Positions 10,654-19,744 of a stretch of DNA of 64,000 nt are shown here, piece by piece. The DNA lies in NCBI RefSeq assembly GCF_022271405.1, contig NZ_JAJNAL010000028.1, positions 1-64,000 on the forward strand. The letters are read 5' to 3'. Made by a program: the position numbers and the translations under genes. The stretch comes from Rhodopseudomonas infernalis. Its GTDB lineage: Bacteria; Pseudomonadota; Alphaproteobacteria; Rhizobiales; Xanthobacteraceae. A model generated the notes under the pieces. It saw only the letters and a program-made list of their open reading frames with translations. It was not told the origin of the DNA and did not search any database. Each line of letters begins with the position of its first letter. Positions within the stretch are counted from its first letter, which is position 1.

Positions 10654-13155
10654 ATGGCGCAGGGCGGCAGTCAGGCGAAACGCGTTCGTCCGCGCGACCG
10701 CAAGGTGGCGCAGTGGATGCGAGATTATACACGGCTGCCCGGCATCCCCGACGAATTCCTCGGTGACGATGGCGTGCCGCGACCGGTGTGGTCGCGCTAT
10801 TTCGATGCCTTTGCGGCGCTCACGCCGGACGAGATCGAACGCCGCTTCGGCGCCGCCGATCGGCATCTGCGCGACGCCGGTGTCACCTATCGGGCGCCTG
10901 GCGAGGCCGCGGAGCGTGCCTGGTCGCTGAGCCATGTCCCGCTGCTGATCGACGATGCCGAATGGCGGCAGATTTCGGAGGGCATCGCCCAGCGTGCGAC
11001 GCTGCTCGAACACGTGCTGCAGGATCTCTATGGCGACGGGCGGCTGATCGCGTCGGGTGCCATTCCGCCTGCGGCGATCGCCGGCAGCCCGGAATATCTG
11101 CGTGCGATGGCGGGCGTGAAGCCCCCGGCCGGACGGTATTTGCGGCTTTACGCCGCCGACATCGGGCGGGGTCCGGATGGGCGCTGGTGGGTGCTGGGCG
11201 ATCGCACCCAGGCGCCGTCGGGCATGGGCTACGCGCTGGAAAACCGCCTGGTGCTGTCACGCGCCTTCACCGATCTGTACAAATCGATGAATGTCGAGCG
11301 CGTCGCGCCGTTCTTCGAGGCGTTTCGTGACAGCCTGCGCGCCAGCGCCGATCGCGACGAGCCGCGGATCGGTCTGCTCACGCCCGGCCCGTTCAGCGAG
11401 ACCTATTTCGAGCATGCCACGCTGGCGCGCTATCTCGGCTTCCTGCTGGTCGAGGGCGATGATCTTGCGGTGTCGGGCGATCGCATCCACATCCGCACGG
11501 TCGCCGGATTGAAGCGGCTCGACGTGCTGCTGCGCCGGGTCGATTCCAATTCGCTGGATCCGCTCGAGCTCGACGCTTCGTCGCAGCTCGGCGTGCCCGG
11601 CCTGGTCGATGTGCTGCGCAAATCGGGCGTCGTCGTCGCCAACATGCCGGGCGCCGGCGTGATCGAGGCACGTTCGCTGCTCGGCTTCCTGCCCAGCCTC
11701 AGCCGCCGTCTGCTCGGCGAAGACCTGAAGATGCCGCATATCGCCACCTGGTGGTGCGGACAGGCCTCGGCGCGCGAGGAGGTGCTGTCGCGGCTCGATG
11801 ATTTCGTCATCGAGGGTGCTTACGGGCCGACGCTGCCGGGCTTCGCCCATATGGGCCCGGTTCTGCCCGCCGAATTGCCGCCGGTGGTGCGCGATCATCT
11901 GCGCGAGGCGATCGCCACGCGCGGCATGGACTATGTGGCGCAGGAGCAGGTGCGACTGTCGACCACGCCGGGGTGGGATGACGGCAAGCTGGCGCCGCGG
12001 CCGTTCGTGCTGCGCGTCTTTGCCGCCGCCACCGAGGATGGCTGGACCATCATGCCCGGCGGCTTTTGCCGGATCGCCGAGCGGCTGGATTCGCGCGCGG
12101 TGTCGATGGGCGAGGGCGCCCGCGCCGCCGACGTCTGGGTGGTGTCCGAGGGCGCGGTATCGACGGCGTCGCTGCTGCCGGCGGTCGAGAACGTCCGCAT
12201 CCGGCGCATCACCGGCCTGCTGCCGAGCCGCGCCGCCGACAATCTGTTCTGGCTCGGGCGTTATCTCGAGCGCGCCGAGGCGACGCTGCGGCTGGTGCGT
12301 GCGCTCAGCGTGCCGCAGCGTGATCCCGGCAAGGGGCCGCTGCACCAGGCGATCGAGCGGATCCAGCGGTTGCTGATCAGCTGGGGCGCGACCTCGCTGG
12401 CGGCGCGCGCCCAGACCGCGAAGATCGCCGCCGACGCGCTGCACAGCGAGGAGCAGTTCGGCTCGGCGCTGTCGCTGATCCGCGCCGCGCAGCGCAACGC
12501 CTCGTCACTGCGCGAGCGGCTGTCGCCGGACGCGTGGCAGGTGATCACCCAGACCGCCGACCGTCTGGCGTTGCCGGCCGAGGACGAGGAGGCGGTGATC
12601 GGCCTCGCCGAAATTACCCTGCAGGAGCTCGCCAGCTTCTCCGGCCTGTCGCAGGAAAACATGAACCGCGCCGCCGGCTGGCGCTTTCTGCGGCTGGGCC
12701 GCCGCGTCGAGCGTGCCATCAATACGACGCGGTGGACGCGTCAGTTCGCCGGCGAGGATGCCACCGCCGAAGATCTAGACGTACTGCTGACGCTGATCGA
12801 CTGCCAGATCACCTATCGGTCGCGCTATCTGGTGGCCCCGCTACTGGCGCCGGTGCGCGATCTGGCGGTGCTCGATCCGTACAATCCGCGCTCGGTGGCG
12901 TTCCAGGTCGAGGAGCTCAACGAGCATATCGCCAGCCTGCCGACGCTGAAGGAAGGCGGCCTGATCGAGCGGCCGCAGCGCCTCGCGGTCGCGCTGAAAG
13001 CGACGCTGACCACGGCGGAAGCGTCGGACCTCGACAGCCGCAAGCTGTTCGCGCTGGAGCAGGATCTGCTGTCGCTGGCCGACGCGATCGGTTCGCACTA
13101 CTTCCCGCACGGCGCCAGCGCCACGCGGCCGGAGAAACTGACGGGGCTGGCGTGA
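10654..13155 (+). CDS. Circularly permuted ATP-grasp / Alpha-E fusion protein
   Basis: 833 aa from the ATG at 10654, preceded by the ribosome site AGAGGGGG. A TTG at 10627 that overlaps the previous stop is a less likely start. The first ~470 residues match the DUF404/DUF407 type, a circularly permuted ATP-grasp ligase expected to form peptide or amide bonds from ATP. From about residue 520 (LLPSRAADNLFWLGRYLERAE) to the end is the all-helical Alpha-E domain (DUF403). In many bacteria these are two adjacent genes; here they are fused. It is sandwiched between two transglutaminase-fold proteins and overlaps the next gene, so the three are one translational unit. Confidence 0.85.
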   Translation: MAQGGSQAKRVRPRDRKVAQWMRDYTRLPGIPDEFLGDDGVPRPVWSRYFDAFAALTPDEIERRFGAADRHLRDAGVTYRAPGEAAERAWSLSHVPLLIDDAEWRQISEGIAQRATLLEHVLQDLYGDGRLIASGAIPPAAIAGSPEYLRAMAGVKPPAGRYLRLYAADIGRGPDGRWWVLGDRTQAPSGMGYALENRLVLSRAFTDLYKSMNVERVAPFFEAFRDSLRASADRDEPRIGLLTPGPFSETYFEHATLARYLGFLLVEGDDLAVSGDRIHIRTVAGLKRLDVLLRRVDSNSLDPLELDASSQLGVPGLVDVLRKSGVVVANMPGAGVIEARSLLGFLPSLSRRLLGEDLKMPHIATWWCGQASAREEVLSRLDDFVIEGAYGPTLPGFAHMGPVLPAELPPVVRDHLREAIATRGMDYVAQEQVRLSTTPGWDDGKLAPRPFVLRVFAAATEDGWTIMPGGFCRIAERLDSRAVSMGEGARAADVWVVSEGAVSTASLLPAVENVRIRRITGLLPSRAADNLFWLGRYLERAEATLRLVRALSVPQRDPGKGPLHQAIERIQRLLISWGATSLAARAQTAKIAADALHSEEQFGSALSLIRAAQRNASSLRERLSPDAWQVITQTADRLALPAEDEEAVIGLAEITLQELASFSGLSQENMNRAAGWRFLRLGRRVERAINTTRWTRQFAGEDATAEDLDVLLTLIDCQITYRSRYLVAPLLAPVRDLAVLDPYNPRSVAFQVEELNEHIASLPTLKEGGLIERPQRLAVALKATLTTAEASDLDSRKLFALEQDLLSLADAIGSHYFPHGASATRPEKLTGLA

Positions 13156-14048
13156 TCTACGATATCCGTCATGTCACCAGCTACAGCTATGGCAGCCAGG
13201 TCAGCTTCGCGCGCTGCTCGCTGCGGCTGACGCCGGTGAGCGACCCGCACCAGAAGCTGATCTCGCACAGCATCGAAATCAAGCCGAAGCCGGCGACGCG
13301 CAGCACGCGCGTTGATTTCTTCGGCATCTTGACCGAGAGCATCGTCATCGAGGCGCCCCACAAGGCGCTGCGGATCGACAGCCGCTCGCGCGTCGAAGTC
13401 GACCGTGTGCCGCCGGCGCGCGATGCCGGCAGCAGCGCGTGGGAGAGCGTGCGCGAAGCGGCGCTGCAATGCGCAAGCCTCGATGCTCGCGCGCCGGTTG
13501 GTTACGTGTTCCCCAGCGCTCTCGCGCCGATCCAGTCGGCGGTCACGCGCTATGCGGCCAAGAGTTTTACACCTGCGCGCGGCATCCTCAGCGCGACCGC
13601 CGAGCTGATGCAGCGGATCCACACCGAATTCAAATACGATTCCAAAGCGACGGTGATCTCGACGCCGCTAGCTGAGGTGTTCGAGAAGCGCCACGGCGTC
13701 TGTCAGGATTTCGCCCATGTGATGATCGCGGGGCTGCGCGGTCTCGGCCTGCCGGCAGCCTATGTCAGCGGTTACTTGCGGACCTATCCGCCGCCCGGCC
13801 AGGAGCGGCTGCAAGGCGCGGACGCGACACACGCCTGGGTTTCGGTATGGTGTGGCAACGAGACCGGCTGGGTCGGGTTCGATCCGACCAATGATCTGTT
13901 GGTTGCCAACGATCACATCGTACTGGCAGTCGGCCGTGACTTCTCCGACGTGTCTCCGGTCGACGGCGTGATCGTCGGCTCGCGCCGTCAGAAGCTGGCG
14001 GTCGCGGTCGATGTGATCCCGGTGGAGTCGTCGTCTCGGATCCGCTAG
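13152..14048 (+). CDS. Transglutaminase-like cysteine peptidase
   Basis: 298 aa from a GTG at 13152 whose GTGA overlaps the stop of the preceding gene, so translation is coupled. Residues 1-90 are the bacterial transglutaminase N-terminal domain (IYDIRHVTSYSY). The catalytic domain carries Cys184 (HGVCQDFAH), His227 (DATHAWVSVW) and Asp244 (GFDPTND). It is a smaller relative of the first gene of the set, without the DUF2126 part. In this family these folds act as amidases or peptidases more often than as cross-linkers. In the three-gene set it may trim or hydrolyse what the ATP-grasp protein builds; that is inference. Confidence 0.87.
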   Translation: MIYDIRHVTSYSYGSQVSFARCSLRLTPVSDPHQKLISHSIEIKPKPATRSTRVDFFGILTESIVIEAPHKALRIDSRSRVEVDRVPPARDAGSSAWESVREAALQCASLDARAPVGYVFPSALAPIQSAVTRYAAKSFTPARGILSATAELMQRIHTEFKYDSKATVISTPLAEVFEKRHGVCQDFAHVMIAGLRGLGLPAAYVSGYLRTYPPPGQERLQGADATHAWVSVWCGNETGWVGFDPTNDLLVANDHIVLAVGRDFSDVSPVDGVIVGSRRQKLAVAVDVIPVESSSRIR

Positions 14049-14199
14049 TTGCGATTGATGATCAATCGATCCTTGCTCGGCCGAATTCACGCGGTTGGAC
14101 CTCGTAACTAATCGAGGTGCTCACTTAACGTCTCGTTCGCCTTTGGTGGCGAGGATCGGTCGTCGCCATTCGGCTCGCCGATCCTCAGGAGATTCGCAG

Positions 14200-14655
14200 G
14201 TGCACAGGACATTGCTATTCACCGTTGCCGCTGTCATCGCCGTTAGCACGGCCGTTCCCGCTTTCGCACAAGCCAGCAAGGACGACGCGGTCGCGATGGT
14301 CAAGAAGGCGGTTGCCGCGATCAAGGCGGATGGGGCCGACAAGACCTACCCGCTGATCAGCGACAGGGCCGGACCTTTCGTCAGGGACGATCTATACGTC
14401 GTGGTCTATCAGCTCGACGGAAAGGTGCTCTCGCATGGCGCCAACGCCAAGTTCGTCGGCAAGGACATGATCGACGCCCAGGACGTCGACGGCAAGCTCT
14501 ACGTCAAGGAGCGCGTCGAACTCGCCGCCAAGCAGCCGTCGTTCTGGCAGGACTACAAATTCGTCAATCCGGTGAGCAAGAAGGTCGAGCCGAAGGAGAT
14601 GTATTGCGAGCGTCTCGACAACACCGCGGTCTGCGCTGGCGTCTACAAGCTCTAG
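14200..14655 (+). CDS. Secreted single-Cache-domain protein
   Basis: 151 aa from a GTG at 14200 with AGGAG 8 bases upstream. A signal peptide is clear (hydrophobic [12 protein letters not shown], cleavage near AFAQ-AS). The mature part resembles small stand-alone Cache (calcium channel/chemoreceptor) domains: the [26 protein letters not shown] segment is typical. Such proteins bind small ligands in the periplasm. It lies 58 bases upstream of a chemoreceptor gene and may present ligand to it; that pairing is inferred from position. Two Cys near the C terminus (YCERL, VCAGV) could form a disulfide. Confidence 0.75.
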   Translation: MHRTLLFTVAAVIAVSTAVPAFAQASKDDAVAMVKKAVAAIKADGADKTYPLISDRAGPFVRDDLYVVVYQLDGKVLSHGANAKFVGKDMIDAQDVDGKLYVKERVELAAKQPSFWQDYKFVNPVSKKVEPKEMYCERLDNTAVCAGVYKL

Positions 14656-14713
14656 GAAATGGTCCGCGATCGCTGCTTGGGCGGCGGGGCGGAGCGTTGG
14701 ATATGGGACGCTG

Positions 14714-16405
14714 ATGAAGGCCATCGGTCTGTCGTGGAAGGTTCAGCTCGCGCCGGCGCTGCTGGTGGTCGCGCTGCTTGGCATCGGTGGCTATGCACTG
14801 CAGGCGCTGCGGTTCAATCAGCAGAGCGTCGATGCTTTGATCTCTGGCCCGGTGCGGTTATCGGAACAGGCGAGCGAACTCAGCAGTGCGGCGTGGACCG
14901 CCCATGCCAAGCTGTATCGGCTCGCCGCCACGGCCGCGAACGAATCCGACGAGACCAAACTCACCAAAGTGTCGAAGGAGGCGAGCGTCGCGCTGACGCA
15001 GATTCCGGCGGCCTTGGCGAATATCGAAAAGGCTCTTGGCCCCGCCGCGTCGCAGTCGCCGTTTCAGAAACTGAAGGGGGCGGCAGCCGGCTATCAGAAG
15101 CAGGCGAAGAACGCGATCGAGATGGCCGACGGCGATGCCGGCTCGGCGATGTTGTTCATCAAGAGCGCGGAGAGGAGCTTCGCCGAGATCGATTCACAGA
15201 TCGATACTCTCATCGTCTCCAGCAACGAGAGCCGCGACCGTGAGATCGCCTTGGCCGCCATCGGGCTGGATCGGCAGCAATGGATGCTCGGCGCGATCCT
15301 GCTCGGCGTCTCGCTGCTCGGCGTGCTGACCTCGTTCCTGATCGGCCGCGGCATCGCCCGGCCTGTGGTGGCGATGGCCGGTGCGATGCACGAGTTGGCG
15401 TCCGGCAATTTCGGTGTTCAATTGCCCGGCCTGGAGCGCGGCGACGAGGTCGGCCGGATGGCGCGTGCCGTCGAGGAGTTCAAGCTGCAGGCGGTTGCCA
15501 AGGCGGAGCGCGATCACGCCGAGCGCGAACAGCAGGAACGCAAGGCCGCAGCTGTGCGCCGCGCCGAGTTGCATCAGCTCGCCGACGGGTTCGAAACTGC
15601 GGTGGGCCAGATCATCGAGGCTGTTGGCGCGGCCGCCCGTGAGCTCGAACACTCCGCTGACGCGCTCGCCAAGGGCAGCACCGCGACGCAGAAACTGTCG
15701 GACATCGTCACGGCCGCGTCGGGCGAAACCTCGCACAATGTTCAGTCGGTGGCGTCGGCCGCTCAGCAGATGAACGCCTCCGTTGCCGAGGTCGGGCGTC
15801 AGGTCCGGGAGTCGCGCAGCATCGCCGCCGAAGCCGTGACCCAGGCGGAACAGACCGACAGCCGGATCGGCAAGCTGGCGCAGGCCGCCACCCGGATCGG
15901 CGACGTCACCCAGCTCATTACAACCATCGCCGAGCAGACCAACCTGCTGGCGCTCAACGCCACGATCGAAGCCGCACGCGCCGGCGAGGCCGGCCGCGGC
16001 TTTGCCGTGGTGGCGCAGGAAGTGAAGGTGCTGGCCGAGCAGACGTCGAAGGCGACCGGAGAGATCAGCGCCCAGATCAACGAGATTCAATCGGCGACGC
16101 GCGAGTCTGTGCTGGCGATCAAGGAAATCGGAGGCACCATCGGCCGGGTTGCGCACATCGCGTCGACCATCGCCGCGGCGGTCGACGAGCAGGGCGTGGC
16201 GACGCAAGGCATCTCGCACAGCGTCAATCAGGCCGCTGTCGGCACCAACCAGGTCGCGCACAGCATTGCGGACGTCAATCGCGGCGCTGCCGACACCGGA
16301 GAAGCGTCGTCCCGCGTGCTGACCTCTGCGCAATTACTGTCCAATGAAAGTGGCCGTTTGCGCGCCGAAGTGCAAAAATTTCTCACAACGGTCCGGGTCG
16401 CTTAG
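14714..16405 (+). CDS. Methyl-accepting chemotaxis protein
   Basis: 563 aa. An inner-membrane chemoreceptor. Transmembrane helix 1 is at about residues 8-30, a helical periplasmic region of about 155 residues follows, helix 2 is at about 190-212, then a HAMP domain ([19 protein letters not shown]). The C-terminal signalling domain has the conserved hairpin tip ([24 protein letters not shown]). The periplasmic region looks like a four-helix bundle with no recognisable Cache fold. No C-terminal CheR/CheB pentapeptide is visible. The preceding gene encodes a secreted Cache-like protein that could act as its binding partner. Confidence 0.9.
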   Translation: MKAIGLSWKVQLAPALLVVALLGIGGYALQALRFNQQSVDALISGPVRLSEQASELSSAAWTAHAKLYRLAATAANESDETKLTKVSKEASVALTQIPAALANIEKALGPAASQSPFQKLKGAAAGYQKQAKNAIEMADGDAGSAMLFIKSAERSFAEIDSQIDTLIVSSNESRDREIALAAIGLDRQQWMLGAILLGVSLLGVLTSFLIGRGIARPVVAMAGAMHELASGNFGVQLPGLERGDEVGRMARAVEEFKLQAVAKAERDHAEREQQERKAAAVRRAELHQLADGFETAVGQIIEAVGAAARELEHSADALAKGSTATQKLSDIVTAASGETSHNVQSVASAAQQMNASVAEVGRQVRESRSIAAEAVTQAEQTDSRIGKLAQAATRIGDVTQLITTIAEQTNLLALNATIEAARAGEAGRGFAVVAQEVKVLAEQTSKATGEISAQINEIQSATRESVLAIKEIGGTIGRVAHIASTIAAAVDEQGVATQGISHSVNQAAVGTNQVAHSIADVNRGAADTGEASSRVLTSAQLLSNESGRLRAEVQKFLTTVRVA

Positions 16406-16429
16406 CCTGCCACGTGATGCTAGCCTGCC
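16403..16429. repeat. Short direct repeat between the chemoreceptor gene and eutB
   Basis: TAGCCTGCC occurs twice, at 16403 and 16421, 18 bases apart, each followed by a similar CGTG or TGTG. The pair straddles the chemoreceptor stop codon. It could be a small duplication or a tandem protein-binding site for eutB control. Confidence 0.35.
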
Positions 16430-16472
16430 GTGTGGACGACGCCTGCGATGGCAGGCCGTGCGCGGGGATGCC

Positions 16473-17855
16473 ATGAGCTATCGTCACTCGATCAGCAACG
16501 TCACTTATGTCTTCGACACGCTGCGGGACCTGCTGGCCAAGGCGACGCCGCCGCGTTCCGGCGACCGGCTCGCCGGTATCGCCGCCGAGAGCGCCGAGCA
16601 GATGGTTGCCGCGCGGATGGCGCTCGCGAACGTGCCGCTGCGGCAGTTCCTCAATGAAGCGGTGGTTCCTTACGAGGACGATGACGTGACGCGGCTGATC
16701 CTCGACAGCCATGATGCCGACGCATTCGCGCCGATCGCCTCGCTGACGGTCGGTGGCTTCCGCGACTGGCTGCTGTCGGACGCTGCAACGGCCGCCACGC
16801 TCGCCTCGATCGCCCGCGGCGTGACGCCGGAGATGGCGGCGGCGGTGTCGAAGCTGATGCGCAATCAGGATCTCATTCTGGTGGCGAAGAAGTGCAGCGT
16901 CGTCACCCGCTTCCGCAACACCATCGGGCGGCCGGGCCGGATGAGCGTGCGGCTGCAGCCCAACCACCCGTTCGACGACGCCCGCGGCATCACCGCGTCG
17001 ATCCTCGACGGCCTGCTGCTCGGCGCCGGCGACGCCTGCATCGGCATCAATCCGGCGAGTGACGATCCGGCGGGGCTCGCTGGTTTGGTGCGGTTGCTGG
17101 ACGACGTCATCACGCGTCTTGAAATCCCAACCCAGGGCTGCGTGCTGACGCACGTCACCACCTCGCTGAAGCTGATGGAAGCGGGCGCGCCGGTCGATCT
17201 GGTGTTCCAATCGATCGCCGGCACCGAGGCGGCGAACCGCAGCTTCGGTATCGACCTGGCGATGCTGAAGGAAGCCCACGATGCCGGCCTGGCGCTGAAG
17301 CGCGGCACGATCGGCGACAACGTGATGTATTTCGAGACCGGGCAGGGATCGGCACTGTCGGCGAACGCCCATTACGGCGTCGATCAGCAGACCTGCGAGG
17401 CGCGGGCCTACGCCGTGGCCCGTGCGTTCTCGCCGTTGCTGGTCAATAGCGTGGTCGGCTTCATCGGCCCCGAATATCTCTACGACGGCAAGGAGATCAT
17501 CCGCGCCGGGCTGGAGGATCACTTTTGCGGCAAGCTGCTCGGCCTGCCGCTCGGTGTCGACATCTGCTACACCAACCACGCCGAGGCCGACCAGGACGAC
17601 ATGGACACGTTGCTGACGCTGCTGGCGACCGCCGGCGTCAGCTTTATCATGGGCGTGCCGGGCGCCGACGATGTCATGCTGAATTACCAGTCGACTTCGT
17701 TTCACGATGCGCTTTACGTCCGCGACTTGCTCGGCCTGAAGCGCGCTCCGGAGTTCGACGACTGGCTGCTGCGCGTCGGTCTCGCCAGAGCGGACTTCCG
17801 CCTCGCCGCCGCCGATGGGCGTCTGCCGGATTTCGCCAGCCGCCTGATTGCCTGA
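16473..17855 (+). CDS. eutB: Ethanolamine ammonia-lyase large subunit
   Basis: 460 aa, the usual length. With EutC it forms the adenosylcobalamin-dependent lyase that converts ethanolamine to acetaldehyde and ammonia. The TIM-barrel sequence is well conserved, for example SVRLQPNHPFDD, GLLLGAGDACIGINP, VFQSIAGTEAANRSFGID and GVDICYTNHAEADQDD. The ATG at 16473 follows GGGGATGCC; longer readings in the same frame overlap the chemoreceptor gene. In most genomes eutC follows directly, but here hpnP lies between. No eut microcompartment, reactivase (eutA) or transporter gene is seen nearby. Loss of ethanolamine from lipids could link this enzyme to membrane turnover; that is speculation. Confidence 0.93.
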   Translation: MSYRHSISNVTYVFDTLRDLLAKATPPRSGDRLAGIAAESAEQMVAARMALANVPLRQFLNEAVVPYEDDDVTRLILDSHDADAFAPIASLTVGGFRDWLLSDAATAATLASIARGVTPEMAAAVSKLMRNQDLILVAKKCSVVTRFRNTIGRPGRMSVRLQPNHPFDDARGITASILDGLLLGAGDACIGINPASDDPAGLAGLVRLLDDVITRLEIPTQGCVLTHVTTSLKLMEAGAPVDLVFQSIAGTEAANRSFGIDLAMLKEAHDAGLALKRGTIGDNVMYFETGQGSALSANAHYGVDQQTCEARAYAVARAFSPLLVNSVVGFIGPEYLYDGKEIIRAGLEDHFCGKLLGLPLGVDICYTNHAEADQDDMDTLLTLLATAGVSFIMGVPGADDVMLNYQSTSFHDALYVRDLLGLKRAPEFDDWLLRVGLARADFRLAAADGRLPDFASRLIA

Positions 17856-17970
17856 TGCGCGTCGGCGACCGTGCTATCCCGAAAGCCGCTTAAGAAATCA
17901 GTGGCCGGGCCAATTGCGTCGTGATTAGATCGGGATAGCGGAGTTCGGTCGGTATTGTTTTGCAGTATCC

Positions 17971-17996
17971 GGAACCAGACTTGGCATTGGACGGTT
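17971..17996 (+). promoter_or_regulatory. EcfG-type sigma-factor promoter for hpnP
   Basis: GGAAC at 17971-17975, then 16 bases, then CGGTT at 17992-17996. This matches the alphaproteobacterial general-stress sigma factor consensus (GGAAC, 16-17 bases, CGTT) with one extra G in the -10 element. It ends 100 bases before the hpnP start. EcfG control of hpnP has been reported in R. palustris TIE-1, which supports the call. Confidence 0.7.
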
Positions 17997-18096
17997 AAGT
18001 CAGACGGGTCGAATTCGCCTCGTCATTCGAACCGCTCTGGGGCTCCGGCAAACAGATCAAAGACGGGCATGAAGAATTGTTCCCTGTGGGGGTCTG

Positions 18097-19680
18097 ATGA
18101 GAGCTGAATCCGGCGATATGAGCCGTCGCATTCTGTGTGTGTTTCCGCGTTACACGAAATCGTTTGGCACGTTTCAGCACGCTTACCCGTTGATGGACGG
18201 CGTTGCAGCCTTCATGCCGCCGCAAGGCCTGCTGGTGATCGCGGCCTATCTGCCGGAAGACTGGTCGGTGCGTTTCGTGGACGAGAACATTCGTGCCGCG
18301 ACCGCCGACGATTTCGAGTGGGCGGACGCGGTTTTCGTCAGCGGCATGCACATCCAGCGTCAGCAGATGAACGACATCTGCCGCCGCGCGCACGATTTCG
18401 ATCTCCCTGTCGCGATCGGCGGTCCCTCGGTGAGCGCCTGTCCGGCTCACTATCCGAACTTCGATTATCTGCACATCGGCGAGCTCGGCGACGCGACCGA
18501 TCAGTTGATCGCCCGGCTGTCGCACGACATCAGCCGCCCGAAGCGTCAGATCGTCTTCACCACCGAAGACCGTCTCGATATGACATTGTTTCCGATCCCG
18601 GCCTACGAGTTGGCGGAATGCAGCAAATATCTGCTCGGGAGCGTGCAATATTCGTCGGGCTGCCCGTATCAGTGCGAATTCTGCGATATTCCCGGCCTGT
18701 ACGGCCGCAACCCGCGACTGAAGACTCCGGAGCAGATCGTCACTGAGCTCGACCGCATGGTCGAATGCGGCATCCGCGGCTCGGTGTATTTTGTCGACGA
18801 CAATTTCATCGGCAATCGCAAGGCGGCGCTCGATCTGTTGCCACACCTGGTCGAATGGCAGAAGCGCACCGGATTCCAGCTGCAACTCGCCTGTGAGGCG
18901 ACGCTCAACATCGCCAAGCGGCCGGAGATCCTGTCGCTGATGCGCGAGGCGTATTTCTGCACGATCTTCTGCGGCATCGAAACGCCCGACCCGACGGCGC
19001 TGAAGGCGATGCACAAGGACCACAATATGATGGTCCCGATCCTGGAGGGTGTGGAGACGATCTCGAGCTACGGCATCGAAGTGGTGTCGGGCATCATTCT
19101 CGGCCTCGACACCGACACGCCGGAAACCGGCGAATTCCTGATGCAGTTCATCGAGCAGTCGAAGATCCCGCTGCTTACCATCAACCTGCTGCAGGCGTTA
19201 CCGAAGACGCCGCTATGGGATCGTCTGGAGCGCGAGGGGCGGCTGGTTCACGACGACAATCGCGAGTCGAATGTCGACTTCCTGCTGCCGCACGATCAGG
19301 TGGTGGCGATGTGGAAGGACTGCATGGCGCGGGCCTACGAGCCCGAGGCGCTGCTCGAGCGCTACGAGTATCAGATCAAACACGCTTATGCGACGCGGCT
19401 GCATCCGGCCACGCCGCAGCGTGCCTCCAAGGCGAACATCAAGCGCGGCCTGATCATGCTGCGGAACATCTTCTGGCAGATCGGCATCCGCGGCGACTAC
19501 AAGCTGGCGTTCTGGAAGTTCGCGCTGAAGCGGCTGGTGCGGGGCGACATCGAGAACCTGCTGCTGGTGATGGTCGTTGCGCATCATCTGATCATCTATG
19601 CGCGGGAAGCCTCGCAGGGGGAGGCCAATGCGTCCAATTACTCGATCCGGCTGCGCGAAGCCTCGGTGCCAGCGGAGTAG
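18097..19680 (+). CDS. hpnP: Hopanoid C-2 methylase (B12-binding radical SAM)
   Basis: 527 aa. It methylates hopanoids at C-2, giving 2-methylhopanoids. Residues 10-145 are a cobalamin-binding-like domain. The radical SAM cluster motif is Cys189-x3-Cys193-x2-Cys196 (SSGCPYQCEFCDIP), followed by the barrel (YFVDDNFIGNRKAAL) and the C-terminal helical part of this subfamily. The ATG at 18097 has GTGGGGG 4 bases upstream; an ATG at 18118 is an alternative. It has its own EcfG-like promoter and sits between eutB and eutC, about 10.7 kb from the core hopanoid genes. The identification relies on remembered similarity to R. palustris HpnP and on context. Confidence 0.9.
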   Translation: MRAESGDMSRRILCVFPRYTKSFGTFQHAYPLMDGVAAFMPPQGLLVIAAYLPEDWSVRFVDENIRAATADDFEWADAVFVSGMHIQRQQMNDICRRAHDFDLPVAIGGPSVSACPAHYPNFDYLHIGELGDATDQLIARLSHDISRPKRQIVFTTEDRLDMTLFPIPAYELAECSKYLLGSVQYSSGCPYQCEFCDIPGLYGRNPRLKTPEQIVTELDRMVECGIRGSVYFVDDNFIGNRKAALDLLPHLVEWQKRTGFQLQLACEATLNIAKRPEILSLMREAYFCTIFCGIETPDPTALKAMHKDHNMMVPILEGVETISSYGIEVVSGIILGLDTDTPETGEFLMQFIEQSKIPLLTINLLQALPKTPLWDRLEREGRLVHDDNRESNVDFLLPHDQVVAMWKDCMARAYEPEALLERYEYQIKHAYATRLHPATPQRASKANIKRGLIMLRNIFWQIGIRGDYKLAFWKFALKRLVRGDIENLLLVMVVAHHLIIYAREASQGEANASNYSIRLREASVPAE

Positions 19681-19684
19681 CGAG

Positions 19685-19744
19685 ATGGTGGGCTTGTTCT
19701 CATGGGTGCCCGGTGAGCACCAGCCGCTCCCGGGTCTTCCATGA
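19685..19744 (+). CDS. Possible 19-codon leader overlapping eutC
   Basis: An ATG 4 bases after the hpnP stop opens a 19-residue reading frame ([19 protein letters not shown]) that ends in a TGA overlapping the eutC ATG by ATGA. eutC itself has no clear ribosome site, so coupling through this short frame would explain its translation. There is no other evidence that it is expressed. Confidence 0.25.
   Translation: MVGLFSWVPGEHQPLPGLP

Noticed and set aside
17854-17892. 12-codon frame overlapping the eutB stop as a remnant of eutC
   Set aside because: The peptide does not resemble the start of EutC, and an intact eutC lies downstream.
16406-18096. Cobalamin riboswitch near eutB or hpnP
   Set aside because: No B12-box-like sequence was found upstream of eutB, hpnP or the TonB receptor, although the first two encode B12-dependent enzymes.
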